A stretch of DNA of 6,136 nucleotides from Treponema sp. (GCA_031277045.1 JAISLX010000045.1:1-6136); one strand, 5' to 3'. Shown: positions 1 through 5,932, counted from the stretch's first letter. Numbers and translations: made by a program. The notes: generated by a model not told the origin, from the letters alone.

Positions 1-41
1 GGCAAGTTACACTCTTTCCCTACACGACGCTCTTCCGATCT
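1..41 (+). other. Illumina sequencing adapter remnant (artefact)
   Basis: Positions 9-41 match the 33-nt Illumina TruSeq read-1 adapter from its ACACTCTTTCCC start to its CTCTTCCGATCT end. The eight bases before it (GGCAAGTT) occupy the place of an i5 index in a dual-index library, so they are probably a barcode. That last point is inferred from position only. This stretch is not genomic and marks an untrimmed contig end, so genomic sequence starts at about position 42. Confidence 0.97.
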
Positions 42-83
42 AAAGAAAGTTAATCTACCATACTGCGGGCAGTCATAAATCAT
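42..83 (-). CDS. 5' fragment of an unidentified gene, truncated at the contig end
   Basis: On the minus strand an ATG at 83-81 opens a reading frame of 14 codons, MIYDCPQYGRLTFF, that runs without a stop into the adapter junction. A GAGGAG ribosome binding site (92-97) lies 8 nt upstream, which is ideal for this ATG. A second in-frame ATG at 89-87 is only 2 nt from the site and is unlikely to be used. A good promoter lies further upstream, with -35 at 264-269 and -10 at 241-246. The fragment is too short to identify. Its reality rests on the ribosome site, the promoter and the direction shared with the neighbouring genes. Most of the gene is missing because the contig ends here. Confidence 0.5.
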
Positions 84-91
84 CCGCATAT

Positions 92-97
92 CTCCTC
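92..97 (-). promoter_or_regulatory. Ribosome binding site of the truncated gene
   Basis: GAGGAG on the minus strand, 8 nt before the ATG at 83. This spacing selects that ATG over the one at 89, which would be only 2 nt away. Confidence 0.5.
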
Positions 98-240
98 ATT
101 GAAAAAACAAAAGTACAACTCCGTTTCTCAGGCAAAAATTCCCTTTGAAACTAAATTGGTTGAGCCGCTTCCAAAATCCGGCATTATGGAGCTTTTCCCA
201 AAAACTGAAATTTTGAAAAAGCCGCTCTAAAATTGCCTTT

Positions 241-269
241 AGTTTACAGCCGTTTTCCTGAACTGTCAA
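241..269 (-). promoter_or_regulatory. Sigma-70-type promoter for the truncated gene
   Basis: On the minus strand a perfect -35 box TTGACA (264-269) is followed by exactly 17 bp and then TAAACT (241-246), which matches TATAAT at 4 of 6 positions. Transcription would start near 235 and give a leader of about 150 nt before the ATG at 83. An A-tract (272-279 on this strand) lies just upstream of the -35 box and could act as an UP-like element. Confidence is good because the -35 box and the spacing are both ideal. Confidence 0.6.
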
Positions 270-294
270 TCTTTTTTTTGTAATCGAGTTATGA

Positions 295-313
295 GATAAC
301 CAAGCGGGTTATC
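295..313. repeat. Palindrome GATAACC-N5-GGTTATC
   Basis: Perfect 7-bp arms (295-301 and 307-313) are separated by 5 nt. Neither strand has a T-tract after it, so it does not look like an intrinsic terminator. It ends about 25 bp upstream of the -35 box at 264-269, where an activator would bind. It could also be a hairpin in the 3' end of the hydrolase mRNA. The site is seen directly and its role is inferred. Confidence 0.5.
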
Positions 314-346
314 GAACACGTCCAACCCCTCTTTTACCAGCGGAAG

Positions 347-370
347 CCGGACAGCCTGGCGGCTGCCCGG
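347..370 (-). other. Strong stem-loop downstream of the hydrolase gene
   Basis: The minus-strand RNA can form a 10-bp stem of CCGGGCAGCC with GGCUGUCCGG, including one G-U pair, closed by the 4-nt loop GCCA. It lies 50-73 nt past the hydrolase stop codon. No U-tract follows, so it is at most a Rho-assisted terminator or an mRNA 3'-end stabiliser. No other terminator was found for this gene. Confidence 0.45.
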
Positions 371-419
371 AGGCGGTTTAAGTCCGCGTTGGGGGCGGCA
401 AAGACCCTGCTGCGAAGCC

Positions 420-1349
420 TTACAAAATGCCGTTGATGAAGGCGATGATTCCATCGCTTACTTCTTCCCGAATATCCCGGTCGTTGAGAATTTCGTGGCG
501 GTGGCCTGAATAGAGTTTGGTGGTAACCCGCCGGTGGCCCGTATTGACGAGCCAGTTGGAAACCGCGTACACCCCCTCGCCGTAATTCCCCACCGGGTCC
601 TGATCCCCGGCGATGTTGTAAACAGGAAGTTCTTTTGGCACCTTTTCCGCCCACCGGGGGCCGGTGATGGCGGCGACCAGTTCCGCCAGGTCGTAGTTGG
701 CCTGGTTGGTGGGAGCGTTGTAGAGATTATTGAAGGGGTCCGCCGCGTGATCCGCCACCACATCGGGGTCGGCGGAAATCCAGTCGTTGGGGGAGACAAC
801 GTTTTCATAACGACTGGTATAGCCGGCAAAGATACTGCCCAAAAACCGGATGTCCCGCTCGCCGCCCTTTCCCGCGGCAATCAAGGACCGCAGTTCCTCC
901 GCCACCGGCGCTACGGTATCCATAACTCCGCAGGTGCCGCAGATCACCAGCCCCTTAAGAAGGGCGCCGTACCGGGCGGCAAAGTTACGGGCAATCATGG
1001 AACCCCAACTGTGGCCGAACATGATATAGGGCAGACCGGGGTAAGATTGGGCGGTCAAGTCGTGGAGAGTCTTTTCATCCTCCGCGGTGGTACCGTAGCC
1101 TTTAACGCCGTAATCCCCCCAGATACCGGAATCCGCGGCGGTTTTCCCGTGCCCCACATGATCGTCGGCGCAGACCACAAAACCCGCCTCGTTCAGCTTG
1201 AGGATTATATGCAGGTAGCGCCGGGAATGTTCCCCCAAGCCGTGAACCACCTGGACTATGCCCCGGGGTTTCCTGATGGGAGTATACACCCAGGCTTTTA
1301 TCGTATCCCGCTCGTTATAGGACGGAAAATTCACTTCCCTGATGGCCAT
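420..1349 (-). CDS. Alpha/beta hydrolase, monoacylglycerol lipase / lysophospholipase-like (309 aa)
   Basis: A probable serine ester hydrolase of the alpha/beta-hydrolase fold, closest in style to monoacylglycerol lipases and PldB-type lysophospholipases (the Hydrolase_4 group). The oxyanion-hole strand reads VVHGLGEHSRRY (residues 34-45) and is typical of this group. The nucleophile elbow GHSWG (112-116) places Ser114, and GDQDPVG (248-254) offers Asp251. The family's HE pair in SGHRHEIL places His285. There is no signal peptide or membrane segment, so the protein is probably cytoplasmic. The start at 1349 is chosen because AGGAGG lies 6 nt upstream. A longer frame opening at 1406 lacks such a site and runs through the leader hairpin. 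The gene has its own promoter (1418-1446) and looks monocistronic. The exact lipid or ester substrate cannot be read from the sequence. About 300 aa is the usual family length. Confidence 0.88.
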   Translation of the reverse strand: MAIREVNFPSYNERDTIKAWVYTPIRKPRGIVQVVHGLGEHSRRYLHIILKLNEAGFVVCADDHVGHGKTAADSGIWGDYGVKGYGTTAEDEKTLHDLTAQSYPGLPYIMFGHSWGSMIARNFAARYGALLKGLVICGTCGVMDTVAPVAEELRSLIAAGKGGERDIRFLGSIFAGYTSRYENVVSPNDWISADPDVVADHAADPFNNLYNAPTNQANYDLAELVAAITGPRWAEKVPKELPVYNIAGDQDPVGNYGEGVYAVSNWLVNTGHRRVTTKLYSGHRHEILNDRDIREEVSDGIIAFINGIL

Positions 1350-1355
1350 AAGCCG

Positions 1356-1361
1356 CCTCCT
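1356..1361 (-). promoter_or_regulatory. Ribosome binding site deciding the hydrolase start
   Basis: A perfect AGGAGG on the minus strand with 6 nt to the ATG at 1349. It places the protein start at MAIREV and argues against the upstream in-frame ATG at 1406. Confidence 0.85.
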
Positions 1362-1377
1362 TATACTGACTTTAGGC

Positions 1378-1410
1378 GCTTCCGGAAACTCAGCCGGAGC
1401 TTCCAAAAGC
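1378..1410 (-). other. Leader hairpin at the predicted 5' end of the hydrolase mRNA
   Basis: Minus-strand GCTTTTGGAA (1401-1410) pairs with TTCCGGAAGC (1378-1387) over 10 bp, two of them G-U, around a 13-nt loop. The predicted transcription start is near 1411, so the hairpin would sit at or within a base or two of the 5' end. Such 5'-terminal stems are known to protect mRNAs from decay. That role here is inferred. Confidence 0.45.
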
Positions 1411-1417
1411 GTTTTTT

Positions 1418-1446
1418 ATTGTAAACCCTGGGGAAGACGCCGTCAA
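1418..1446 (-). promoter_or_regulatory. Sigma-70-type promoter of the hydrolase gene
   Basis: On the minus strand TTGACG (1441-1446, 5 of 6 consensus) is followed by 17 bp and TACAAT (1418-1423, 5 of 6). Transcription should begin near 1411, about 60 nt before the ATG. The -35 box begins two bases past the T-tract of the clpB terminator, so transcription of the two genes appears to be separated within about 60 bp. Confidence 0.75.
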
Positions 1447-1447
1447 G

Positions 1448-1477
1448 AAAAAAAGCCGCCGGGGGCCCGGCGCGGCT
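1448..1477 (-). terminator. Intrinsic terminator of clpB
   Basis: The minus-strand RNA forms a GC-rich hairpin. An outer 4-bp stem (AGCC with GGCT) and an inner 5-bp stem (GCCGG with CCGGC) are separated by a 2-nt bulge. Seven U residues (1448-1454) follow immediately. It lies about 150 nt past the clpB stop codon and just before the hydrolase promoter. Confidence 0.8.
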
Positions 1478-1624
1478 GATACTTATTGGGGGCAGCCGCG
1501 GACTTCGGCGCAGCCGGAGGCCGCGGCGCAGGGGGGGGCGATGAACAAGGGCAGGCGAAGCCTGGCTGCGGAGGGGCAGCTTGGAAAAGATCCCCCTCCT
1601 CCCCCGCATTGAGGTGGTGAGTTG
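1478..1624. other. GC-rich 3' region of clpB, no gene seen
   Basis: This is the stretch between the clpB stop and its terminator. It contains a run of eight G (1531-1538), two CCGCGG palindromes about 25 bp apart, and the 9-mer CAGCCGGAG (1511-1519). That 9-mer occurs again in the hydrolase leader (1391-1399). A minus-strand frame runs through it into the hydrolase leader, but it has no ribosome site and reads as low-complexity Arg/Pro-rich sequence. It is therefore treated as non-coding. Confidence 0.5.
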
Positions 1625-4222
1625 TCAGGGGGCGGTCTTCGTAAAGCTTAAACTTTCGCCATTTTGACCGGCGTGATCCGCAGTAACGCTGTCGCCGCCG
1701 GCGATCTTTCCGGCGATAATGGCCTTGGCCAGGGGATTTTCCAGTTCCGCCTGGATAGTCCGCTTGAGGGGCCGGGCGCCGAACAGGGGGTCGTAGCCCC
1801 GGTCCGCCAGGAAGGTTTTGGCCGCCGGAGTGAGGGTAAGGCTTATCTTCCGGTCCGCCAGCCGGTCCATAAGGCGGCGGAGCTGGATTTCCACGATCTT
1901 GCCGATTTCGGATTTGCCCAGGCGCTTAAAGATCACCGTCTCGTCAATGCGGTTGAGAAACTCCGGCCGGAAGCTCTGCTTGAGAAGTTCCATCAGGGGA
2001 TCCCGGATATCGTCTTCCTTTTTGGCATCCAGGATCAGATCGGAGCCCAGGTTGCTGGTCATAATGATGATGACATTTTTAAAGTCCACCACCCGGCCCT
2101 GGCTGTCGGTAAGGCGGCCGTCGTCGAGGATCTGGAGGAACACGTTAAAAACCTCCGGGTGGGCCTTTTCGATTTCGTCAAAGAGGATGACGCTGTAGGG
2201 CCGCCGCCGCACCGCCTCCGTAAGCTGGCCCCCCTCCTCGTAGCCCACGTAGCCGGGGGGCGCGCCGATAAGGCGGCTCACCGAATGTTTTTCCCCGTAT
2301 TCGCTCATGTCGATGCGGGTCAGGGCCTTTTCGTCGTTAAAAAGAAAGTCCGCCAGGGTCTTGGCCAGCTCCGTTTTGCCAACGCCGGTGGGGCCCAGAA
2401 AGAGGAAGGAGCCCAGGGGTTTGGCGGCGTCCGAAAGCCCCGCCTTGTTCCGGCGGATGGCGTCCGCCACGGCTTCCACGGCGGCCTCCTGCCCCACCAC
2501 CCGCTGTTCCAGCACCTTCTCCAGTTCCAGGTACTTCTGCAGTTCCCCGGAAAGCATTTTGGACACGGGGATCCCCGTCCAGGTGGACACCACGGCGGCA
2601 ATATCCTCCTCGCTGACCTCCTCCCGCAGCAGAGCCCCCTTCCCCGCCGCCCGTTCCCGCTCCATCTGGTCCGTCAGGCCGGCAAGCTGTTTCTGGGCGT
2701 CCGGAATGCGGCCGTGTTTTACCTCCGCCGCCTTCGACAAATCGCCCTCCCGCTCGTAGCGGGTCTCCTCTATCTTGAGTTCCTCGATGCGCTGCTTTAG
2801 TTCCCGGATCTTCTGAATTTCGATCTTTTCGGATTCCCAGCGGGCCTTCATGGCGTCCCGTTCCGCGGACAGATCGGCAATTTCCTTTTCCAGCCTGCCC
2901 AGCCGCTCTTTGGAGGCCCCGTCTTCTTCCCGGGAAAGGGCCTGCCGCTCTATCGAAAGCTGCAACAGTTTCCGCTCCAGCTTGTCCAGTTCCGTGGGCC
3001 GGGAATCCAGTTCCATTTTGAGGCGGCTCGCGGCCTCGTCCACCAGGTCGATGGCCTTGTCCGGCAAAAAACGGCTGGTGATGTAGCGGTTCGAAAGGGA
3101 TGCGGCGGCTACCAGGGCTTCGTCCTTGATCCGCACCCCGTGGTGAACTTCGTAGCGTTCTTTAAGGCCCCGCAGTATCGCTACGGTGTCTTCGACCGAA
3201 GGCTCCGGGGTGTAGACCTGCTGGAAGCGCCGCTCCAGGGCCGCGTCCTTTTCGATGTGTTTGCGGTACTCATCCAGCGTGGTGGCGCCGATGCAGCGCA
3301 GTTCCCCGCGGGCCAGGGCGGGCTTGAGCAAATTGCTGGCGTCGGTGGCCCCCTCGGCGGCCCCGGCCCCCACCAGGGTGTGGAGTTCGTCGATAAACAG
3401 GATAATCTTCCCGTCGGAGGCCTGGACCTCGTGGATCACCGCTTTAAGGCGTTCCTCGAATTCCCCCCGGAATTTCGCCCCCGCCACCAGCGCCCCCAGG
3501 TCCAGGGCCAGGAGCTTCTTGCCTTTGAGGCCTTCCGGCACGTCGCCGGCGATGATCCGCCGGGCCAGGCCTTCGGCAATGGCGGTCTTCCCCACCCCCG
3601 GCTCGCCGATAAGGACGGGGTTGTTCTTGGTACGCCGGGACAGCACCTGCATAACCCGGCGTATCTCCTCGTCCCGGCCGATAACGGGGTCAAGCTTCTC
3701 CTGCCGGGCCAGGGCGGTCAGGTCCCGGCAGTACTTGTCCAGGACCTGGTACTTATCCTCCGGGTTCTGATCGGTGATCCGCGTGTTGCCCCGGACCTGC
3801 TTCAGCGCGTCCAGAACAGCCTTCTTCGTTACCCCGGCCTTTTTCAGAATCTCTGCGGCTTTGCCTTCCCCTTCGGCGATGGTGATAAGGATATGTTCGG
3901 TAGAGACAAACTCGTCTTTCAGGGCCCCGGCCTCGTCCTGGGCCTTTGCCAGAACCTTGGCGGCGGCGGAAGAAAAGAAAAGCTGGGCCGCCTCGCCGTA
4001 AACCTTGGGAACCTGAGCCGCCAGCGCTTCGGCATCGGCCTCGATCCGCCCCGCGTCGGCGCCGATCTGTTTGAGTATGGGGACGACAATCCCCCCCTCC
4101 TGGCGCAGCAGGGCCAGGAGCAGGTGCTCCACCTCCACCTGGGAGTGATCCCCCCGCTGGGCAATGGCGGAAGCCTCGTTCAGGGCTTCCCGCGCTTTAA
4201 TCGTAAGTTTTTCGTAATCCAT
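1625..4222 (-). CDS. clpB: ATP-dependent chaperone ClpB (protein disaggregase, 865 aa)
   Basis: A cytoplasmic hexameric AAA+ disaggregase that works with DnaK/DnaJ/GrpE to pull aggregated proteins through its central pore after heat stress. All domains are present in order. The Clp N-domain covers about 1-145. NBD1 has Walker A GEPGVGKT (206-213), Walker B ILFIDE (274-279), pore loop AKFRGEF with Phe251 in place of the E. coli Tyr251, and arginine fingers Arg331/Arg332. The coiled-coil M-domain (about 405-530) separates ClpB from ClpA and ClpC. NBD2 has Walker A GPTGVGKT (610-617), Walker B VILFDE (678-683), pore loop GAPPGYVG (653-660, Tyr658) and sensor-2 motif GARPLKR (815-821). Its length is usual for ClpB. 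AAAGGA lies 6 nt before the ATG. No ClpP-binding IGF/L loop is evident, as expected for ClpB. The gene appears to be transcribed alone, with its own promoter region and terminator. Confidence 0.98.
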   Translation of the reverse strand: MDYEKLTIKAREALNEASAIAQRGDHSQVEVEHLLLALLRQEGGIVVPILKQIGADAGRIEADAEALAAQVPKVYGEAAQLFFSSAAAKVLAKAQDEAGALKDEFVSTEHILITIAEGEGKAAEILKKAGVTKKAVLDALKQVRGNTRITDQNPEDKYQVLDKYCRDLTALARQEKLDPVIGRDEEIRRVMQVLSRRTKNNPVLIGEPGVGKTAIAEGLARRIIAGDVPEGLKGKKLLALDLGALVAGAKFRGEFEERLKAVIHEVQASDGKIILFIDELHTLVGAGAAEGATDASNLLKPALARGELRCIGATTLDEYRKHIEKDAALERRFQQVYTPEPSVEDTVAILRGLKERYEVHHGVRIKDEALVAAASLSNRYITSRFLPDKAIDLVDEAASRLKMELDSRPTELDKLERKLLQLSIERQALSREEDGASKERLGRLEKEIADLSAERDAMKARWESEKIEIQKIRELKQRIEELKIEETRYEREGDLSKAAEVKHGRIPDAQKQLAGLTDQMERERAAGKGALLREEVSEEDIAAVVSTWTGIPVSKMLSGELQKYLELEKVLEQRVVGQEAAVEAVADAIRRNKAGLSDAAKPLGSFLFLGPTGVGKTELAKTLADFLFNDEKALTRIDMSEYGEKHSVSRLIGAPPGYVGYEEGGQLTEAVRRRPYSVILFDEIEKAHPEVFNVFLQILDDGRLTDSQGRVVDFKNVIIIMTSNLGSDLILDAKKEDDIRDPLMELLKQSFRPEFLNRIDETVIFKRLGKSEIGKIVEIQLRRLMDRLADRKISLTLTPAAKTFLADRGYDPLFGARPLKRTIQAELENPLAKAIIAGKIAGGDSVTADHAGQNGESLSFTKTAP

Positions 4223-4228
4223 AGCCGA

Positions 4229-4234
4229 TCCTTT
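4229..4234 (-). promoter_or_regulatory. clpB ribosome binding site, partly inside a palindrome
   Basis: AAAGGA on the minus strand, 6 nt before the clpB ATG. Its first three A residues are also the end of the palindrome at 4232-4248, so a hairpin there could limit ribosome access. Confidence 0.65.
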
Positions 4235-4248
4235 GAGGCGGCCTCAAA
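4232..4248 (-). promoter_or_regulatory. Palindrome/hairpin in the clpB leader next to the ribosome site
   Basis: Perfect 8-bp arms TTTGAGGC and GCCTCAAA surround one central base. As RNA on the minus strand this folds into a 7-bp stem with a 3-nt loop, ending inside the AAAGGA site. It could be a protein operator in DNA, or a temperature-sensitive leader hairpin in the mRNA. The sequence does not decide between the two. Confidence 0.45.
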
Positions 4249-4272
4249 AGCCGGGTTTTGAAAGGCGCCTTT

Positions 4273-4299
4273 TTTATAAATCCAGGGCCGCGGTTTCAA
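4273..4299 (-). promoter_or_regulatory. Possible clpB promoter
   Basis: On the minus strand TTGAAA (4294-4299, 5 of 6 consensus) and TATAAA (4273-4278, 5 of 6) are separated by 15 bp, two short of ideal. The start would be near 4266, leaving a 44-nt leader. The -35 box is part of the right arm of the inverted repeat at 4291-4319. A sigma-32-type -10 (CCCCAT-like) was looked for at the usual spacing and not found. Confidence 0.4.
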
Positions 4300-4319
4300 C
4301 ATTCAGTATTTTGAAACCG
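4291..4319. promoter_or_regulatory. Candidate operator: 9-bp inverted repeat upstream of clpB
   Basis: CGGTTTCAA (4291-4299) and TTGAAACCG (4311-4319) form perfect 9-bp arms around an 11-nt spacer. The layout resembles the HrcA operator CIRCE (9-N9-9), but the sequence is different (CIRCE has TTAGCACTC arms). One arm contains the proposed -35 box, so a bound protein would block transcription of clpB. The repeat is seen directly. The operator role and the identity of any regulator are inferred. Confidence 0.55.
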
Positions 4320-4334
4320 TCTTTTATAACATAC

Positions 4335-4355
4335 AAAAAAGCCCCGGCGGAAGGC
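4335..4355 (-). terminator. Weak intrinsic terminator of the permease-PHP operon
   Basis: Minus-strand GCCTT and GGGGC form a 5-bp stem, two of the pairs G-U, with a 5-nt loop. Six U residues (4335-4340) follow directly. It lies about 125 nt past the PHP stop codon and before the clpB promoter region. The stem is short, so efficiency may be low and some read-through into clpB is possible. Confidence 0.4.
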
Positions 4356-4374
4356 AAATGTTTACCTGGTGTTT

Positions 4375-4400
4375 GTCCATAATGTAGACACATTAGGGAC
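4375..4400. repeat. 26-nt imperfect inverted repeat
   Basis: Arms GTCCATAATGT (4375-4385) and ACATTAGGGAC (4390-4400) pair at 10 of 11 positions around the loop AGAC. No T-tract follows on either strand. It could be a hairpin in the 3' end of the PHP operon mRNA, a distal operator upstream of clpB, or one end of a vanished insertion element. No transposase is nearby. Confidence 0.5.
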
Positions 4401-4445
4401 TCAGACCGCAGGTCCGCGGCCTCCCGGCACTAATTACTTGAGTAT

Positions 4446-4455
4446 CCGGTACCGG
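4446..4455. repeat. 10-bp palindrome CCGGTACCGG
   Basis: A perfect palindrome about 27 bp past the PHP stop codon. A second small dyad, GACC-GCA-GGTC, follows at 4404-4414. Both may simply reflect the high GC content of this spacer. Confidence 0.3.
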
Positions 4456-4481
4456 CAAGGGATGAACCTCCCCGCCCTAAA

Positions 4482-5465
4482 TCAGGCGATATATACAGGA
4501 CTGGAGAAAAAGAGCAGCTTGTCTTCTGCCCCCAGGTAATCCCCGTAACCTTCCAAGCGCAGCCAGCCGGGTTGGAGTTTGAGATCCACGGCAGGGATCA
4601 CCTGGCCGGGGCGGTAGGGCAGACTTTCTCGTATGCTTCCCCCCTGAACCAGACGGATATTTCTCGTGACGATCCCGAATGCGTCCCAGATTTTCCGCCG
4701 GCGGCTTTCGTCCACGTTAAGGTTCAGCCGGTAATTCCCGGCAGGGACAGTTTCACCCAAACCATAGCTTTGCCCGTTTTCCCCGGTCAGGCTTAGCTCG
4801 GCAAAGGGGCCAAGGGTCACAAAGGTACGGCCGGTTTCCAGGGCTTCCCGCACGCCGGCGGTGTCGATCCTGTTGTCCTGGAGTCCCAGCCAGGTTGCGG
4901 GCGGCAGGGGAGGTTTATCCTTTTCCAGCCCATGCCAGTCCCAGCCGGCGGTGGCGGCCAAGTGATGCCCCTGGTTCAGCAGTTCGGTCCACCAGTCAAA
5001 GGCCAGATGGTTCTTCAGTTTGCTGTGGGGGAAGGGGTTGGACCATATCTCAATATAGTCGATGGCCTCCCAGTTCTGAACCTTGAAATCCCAGCGGCAG
5101 CCGGTACAGAGGGGACTGCCGAATTCAAAGGGATGGGCAATACCGATCATCCCCCGGACCTTCTTGATGGCCCGGGTATACTCGTCAATGGTCTCCGGCC
5201 GGGCGAAGCGCCAGTCTATATACTCATCCGCCCCCAGTACCACCATGTGGCCGTAGTAGGTGGTCCATTCGATACCGGGGATGACCGGAACGCCCTCCGC
5301 CGGGGCCGATGAAAGTTCATCCAGGGCGGACATGGTGTTGTGATCCGTCACCGCTATGGCATCGTAAAGAAAGTCCCCTGCCCGCCGGCGCAGTTCAGCC
5401 AGGGTAAAATTCCCATCGCTGTGCAGGGTATGGGTATGCATTTCAAAGCATTTGTAGGTAATCAA
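4482..5465 (-). CDS. PHP-domain metal-dependent phosphoesterase (CehA/McbA-like catalytic part, 327 aa)
   Basis: A probable metallohydrolase that cleaves a phosphate ester at a multinuclear metal site. All the PHP motifs are visible, numbering from the TTG start. HTHTLHSDG gives His10, His12, His15 and Asp17, and TDHN gives Asp41 and His42. GIEWT gives Glu66, and then come His73, AHPF with His111, and DWH with Asp176 and His178. A C-terminal part (about 220-327) looks like a beta-rich appendage. It has no DNA polymerase, histidinol-phosphatase (HisK) or signal-peptide features. TTG at 5465 is chosen as start because AGGAGG lies 7 nt upstream and the codon overlaps the previous stop as TTGA. 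The in-frame ATG at 5552 would add a Gly/Cys-rich tail unlike the family. Translation is probably coupled to the preceding gene, whose product resembles the N-terminal domain of CehA/McbA proteins. The substrate is unknown. Confidence 0.85.
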   Translation of the reverse strand: MITYKCFEMHTHTLHSDGNFTLAELRRRAGDFLYDAIAVTDHNTMSALDELSSAPAEGVPVIPGIEWTTYYGHMVVLGADEYIDWRFARPETIDEYTRAIKKVRGMIGIAHPFEFGSPLCTGCRWDFKVQNWEAIDYIEIWSNPFPHSKLKNHLAFDWWTELLNQGHHLAATAGWDWHGLEKDKPPLPPATWLGLQDNRIDTAGVREALETGRTFVTLGPFAELSLTGENGQSYGLGETVPAGNYRLNLNVDESRRRKIWDAFGIVTRNIRLVQGGSIRESLPYRPGQVIPAVDLKLQPGWLRLEGYGDYLGAEDKLLFFSSPVYIA

Positions 5466-5932
5466 ACCTCCCCCTCCTCCCGGGCAAGTACCCGCAAGTG
5501 GTAGCGCAGTTCCCTGCTGACCACCGCATGGACATTGAGTACTGCCGACCAATTGCCCGCCAGGACCGGCTGCCTTAAAAAACCGGGGGAAGAGAAATTC
5601 GCGGAAATGATATGCCGCTGTTCGGGGGCGTGCCGGTGGGCACAGCCCAGGTAACGCCCATTGTAATCGATTGACAGGGTAACAAGGCTGACGACCGAAG
5701 GGAGGAACCGCCCCGGAGACTCAAGGTTTTCCCGGTATTTATCCGGGACATAACGCCGGACACTTTCCTCGATCATACATTTTGCCCGATCCTCGTCATC
5801 GTAACCTTTTGGCTCGTAGACACATACAAATTCCAGGGCCCCAAAATCCTTTGCTACCGTAAAGGGAATAGGGACGTTGGTTTTTTCGTCCCCTGCGTGG
5901 AGAAGAATAAGCCGGTCCAGAAGAACTTCCAT
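5462..5932 (-). CDS. Small beta-rich protein, N-terminal-domain partner of a CehA/McbA-type hydrolase (156 aa)
   Basis: No named family is certain. The C-terminal half (residues about 92-148) runs from GRYLGCAHRH through SSPGF and GNW to LRYHLRV. This resembles the beta-sandwich domain in front of the PHP domain in CehA/McbA metallohydrolases, where a TPGY..G.L..G.W pattern is usual. Here the domain is its own gene, and its TGA stop overlaps the TTG start of the PHP gene. The likely role is to assist or position the hydrolase, and this is inferred. There is no signal peptide or membrane segment. The ATG at 5932 directly follows the permease TAA with no gap and only a weak GGGA-like ribosome site, so translation probably depends on coupling. 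A G-rich stretch (about 5467-5480) just before the junction makes a sequencing frameshift in a fused gene a real alternative. Confidence 0.6.
   Translation of the reverse strand: MEVLLDRLILLHAGDEKTNVPIPFTVAKDFGALEFVCVYEPKGYDDEDRAKCMIEESVRRYVPDKYRENLESPGRFLPSVVSLVTLSIDYNGRYLGCAHRHAPEQRHIISANFSSPGFLRQPVLAGNWSAVLNVHAVVSRELRYHLRVLAREEGEV

Larger units (their letters stand above)
84..419. other. Non-coding region between the truncated gene and the hydrolase
   Basis: No convincing gene lies in this stretch. Its two halves differ in composition. Bases 84-290 are AT-rich and hold the promoter and a leader of about 150 nt for the truncated gene. Bases 300-419 are GC-rich and hold two inverted repeats (295-313 and 347-370). 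In the leader, minus-strand GCTTTTTC (215-222) can pair with GGAAAAGC (191-198) to form a weak, mostly A-U hairpin. The heptamer AGCGGCT occurs twice in the leader. On the plus strand, 282-429 reads open for about 50 codons and ends at a TGA, but it has no start codon or ribosome site. It is either chance or a gene remnant. Confidence 0.5.

Noticed and set aside
272..279. Run of eight T on the plus strand as a terminator
   Set aside because: No GC-rich stem precedes it on the plus strand, and no plus-strand gene ends nearby.
1350..1406. Upstream ATG at 1406 as the hydrolase start
   Set aside because: It adds 19 residues unlike the family and lies inside the leader hairpin. The ATG at 1349 has a perfect AGGAGG 6 nt upstream.
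534..1424. Long open plus-strand frame of 296 codons opposite the hydrolase
   Set aside because: It is the mirror of a GC-rich real gene. It has no ribosome site and no recognisable motifs, while the minus strand carries a full catalytic triad.
1361..1609. 82-codon minus-strand frame between clpB and the hydrolase
   Set aside because: It crosses the clpB terminator and the hydrolase promoter, is rich in Arg and Pro, and lacks a ribosome site.
4327..4382. Minus-strand mini-ORF of 18 codons (begins MDKHQVNICL)
   Set aside because: It has no ribosome site, and its frame runs through the proposed terminator hairpin. It is probably chance.
4437..4443. CTTGAGT, a half site of the HspR operator HAIR
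   Set aside because: The matching ACTCAAG half is absent at the expected 7-nt spacing.
4223..4481. CIRCE operator for HrcA upstream of clpB
   Set aside because: Neither TTAGCACTC nor GAGTGCTAA, nor a close variant, is present. The inverted repeat that is there has different arms.
5466..5552. Upstream ATG at 5552 as the PHP protein start
   Set aside because: It would overlap the previous gene by about 90 nt and add a Gly/Cys-rich tail. The TTG at 5465 has AGGAGG and a TTGA overlap.
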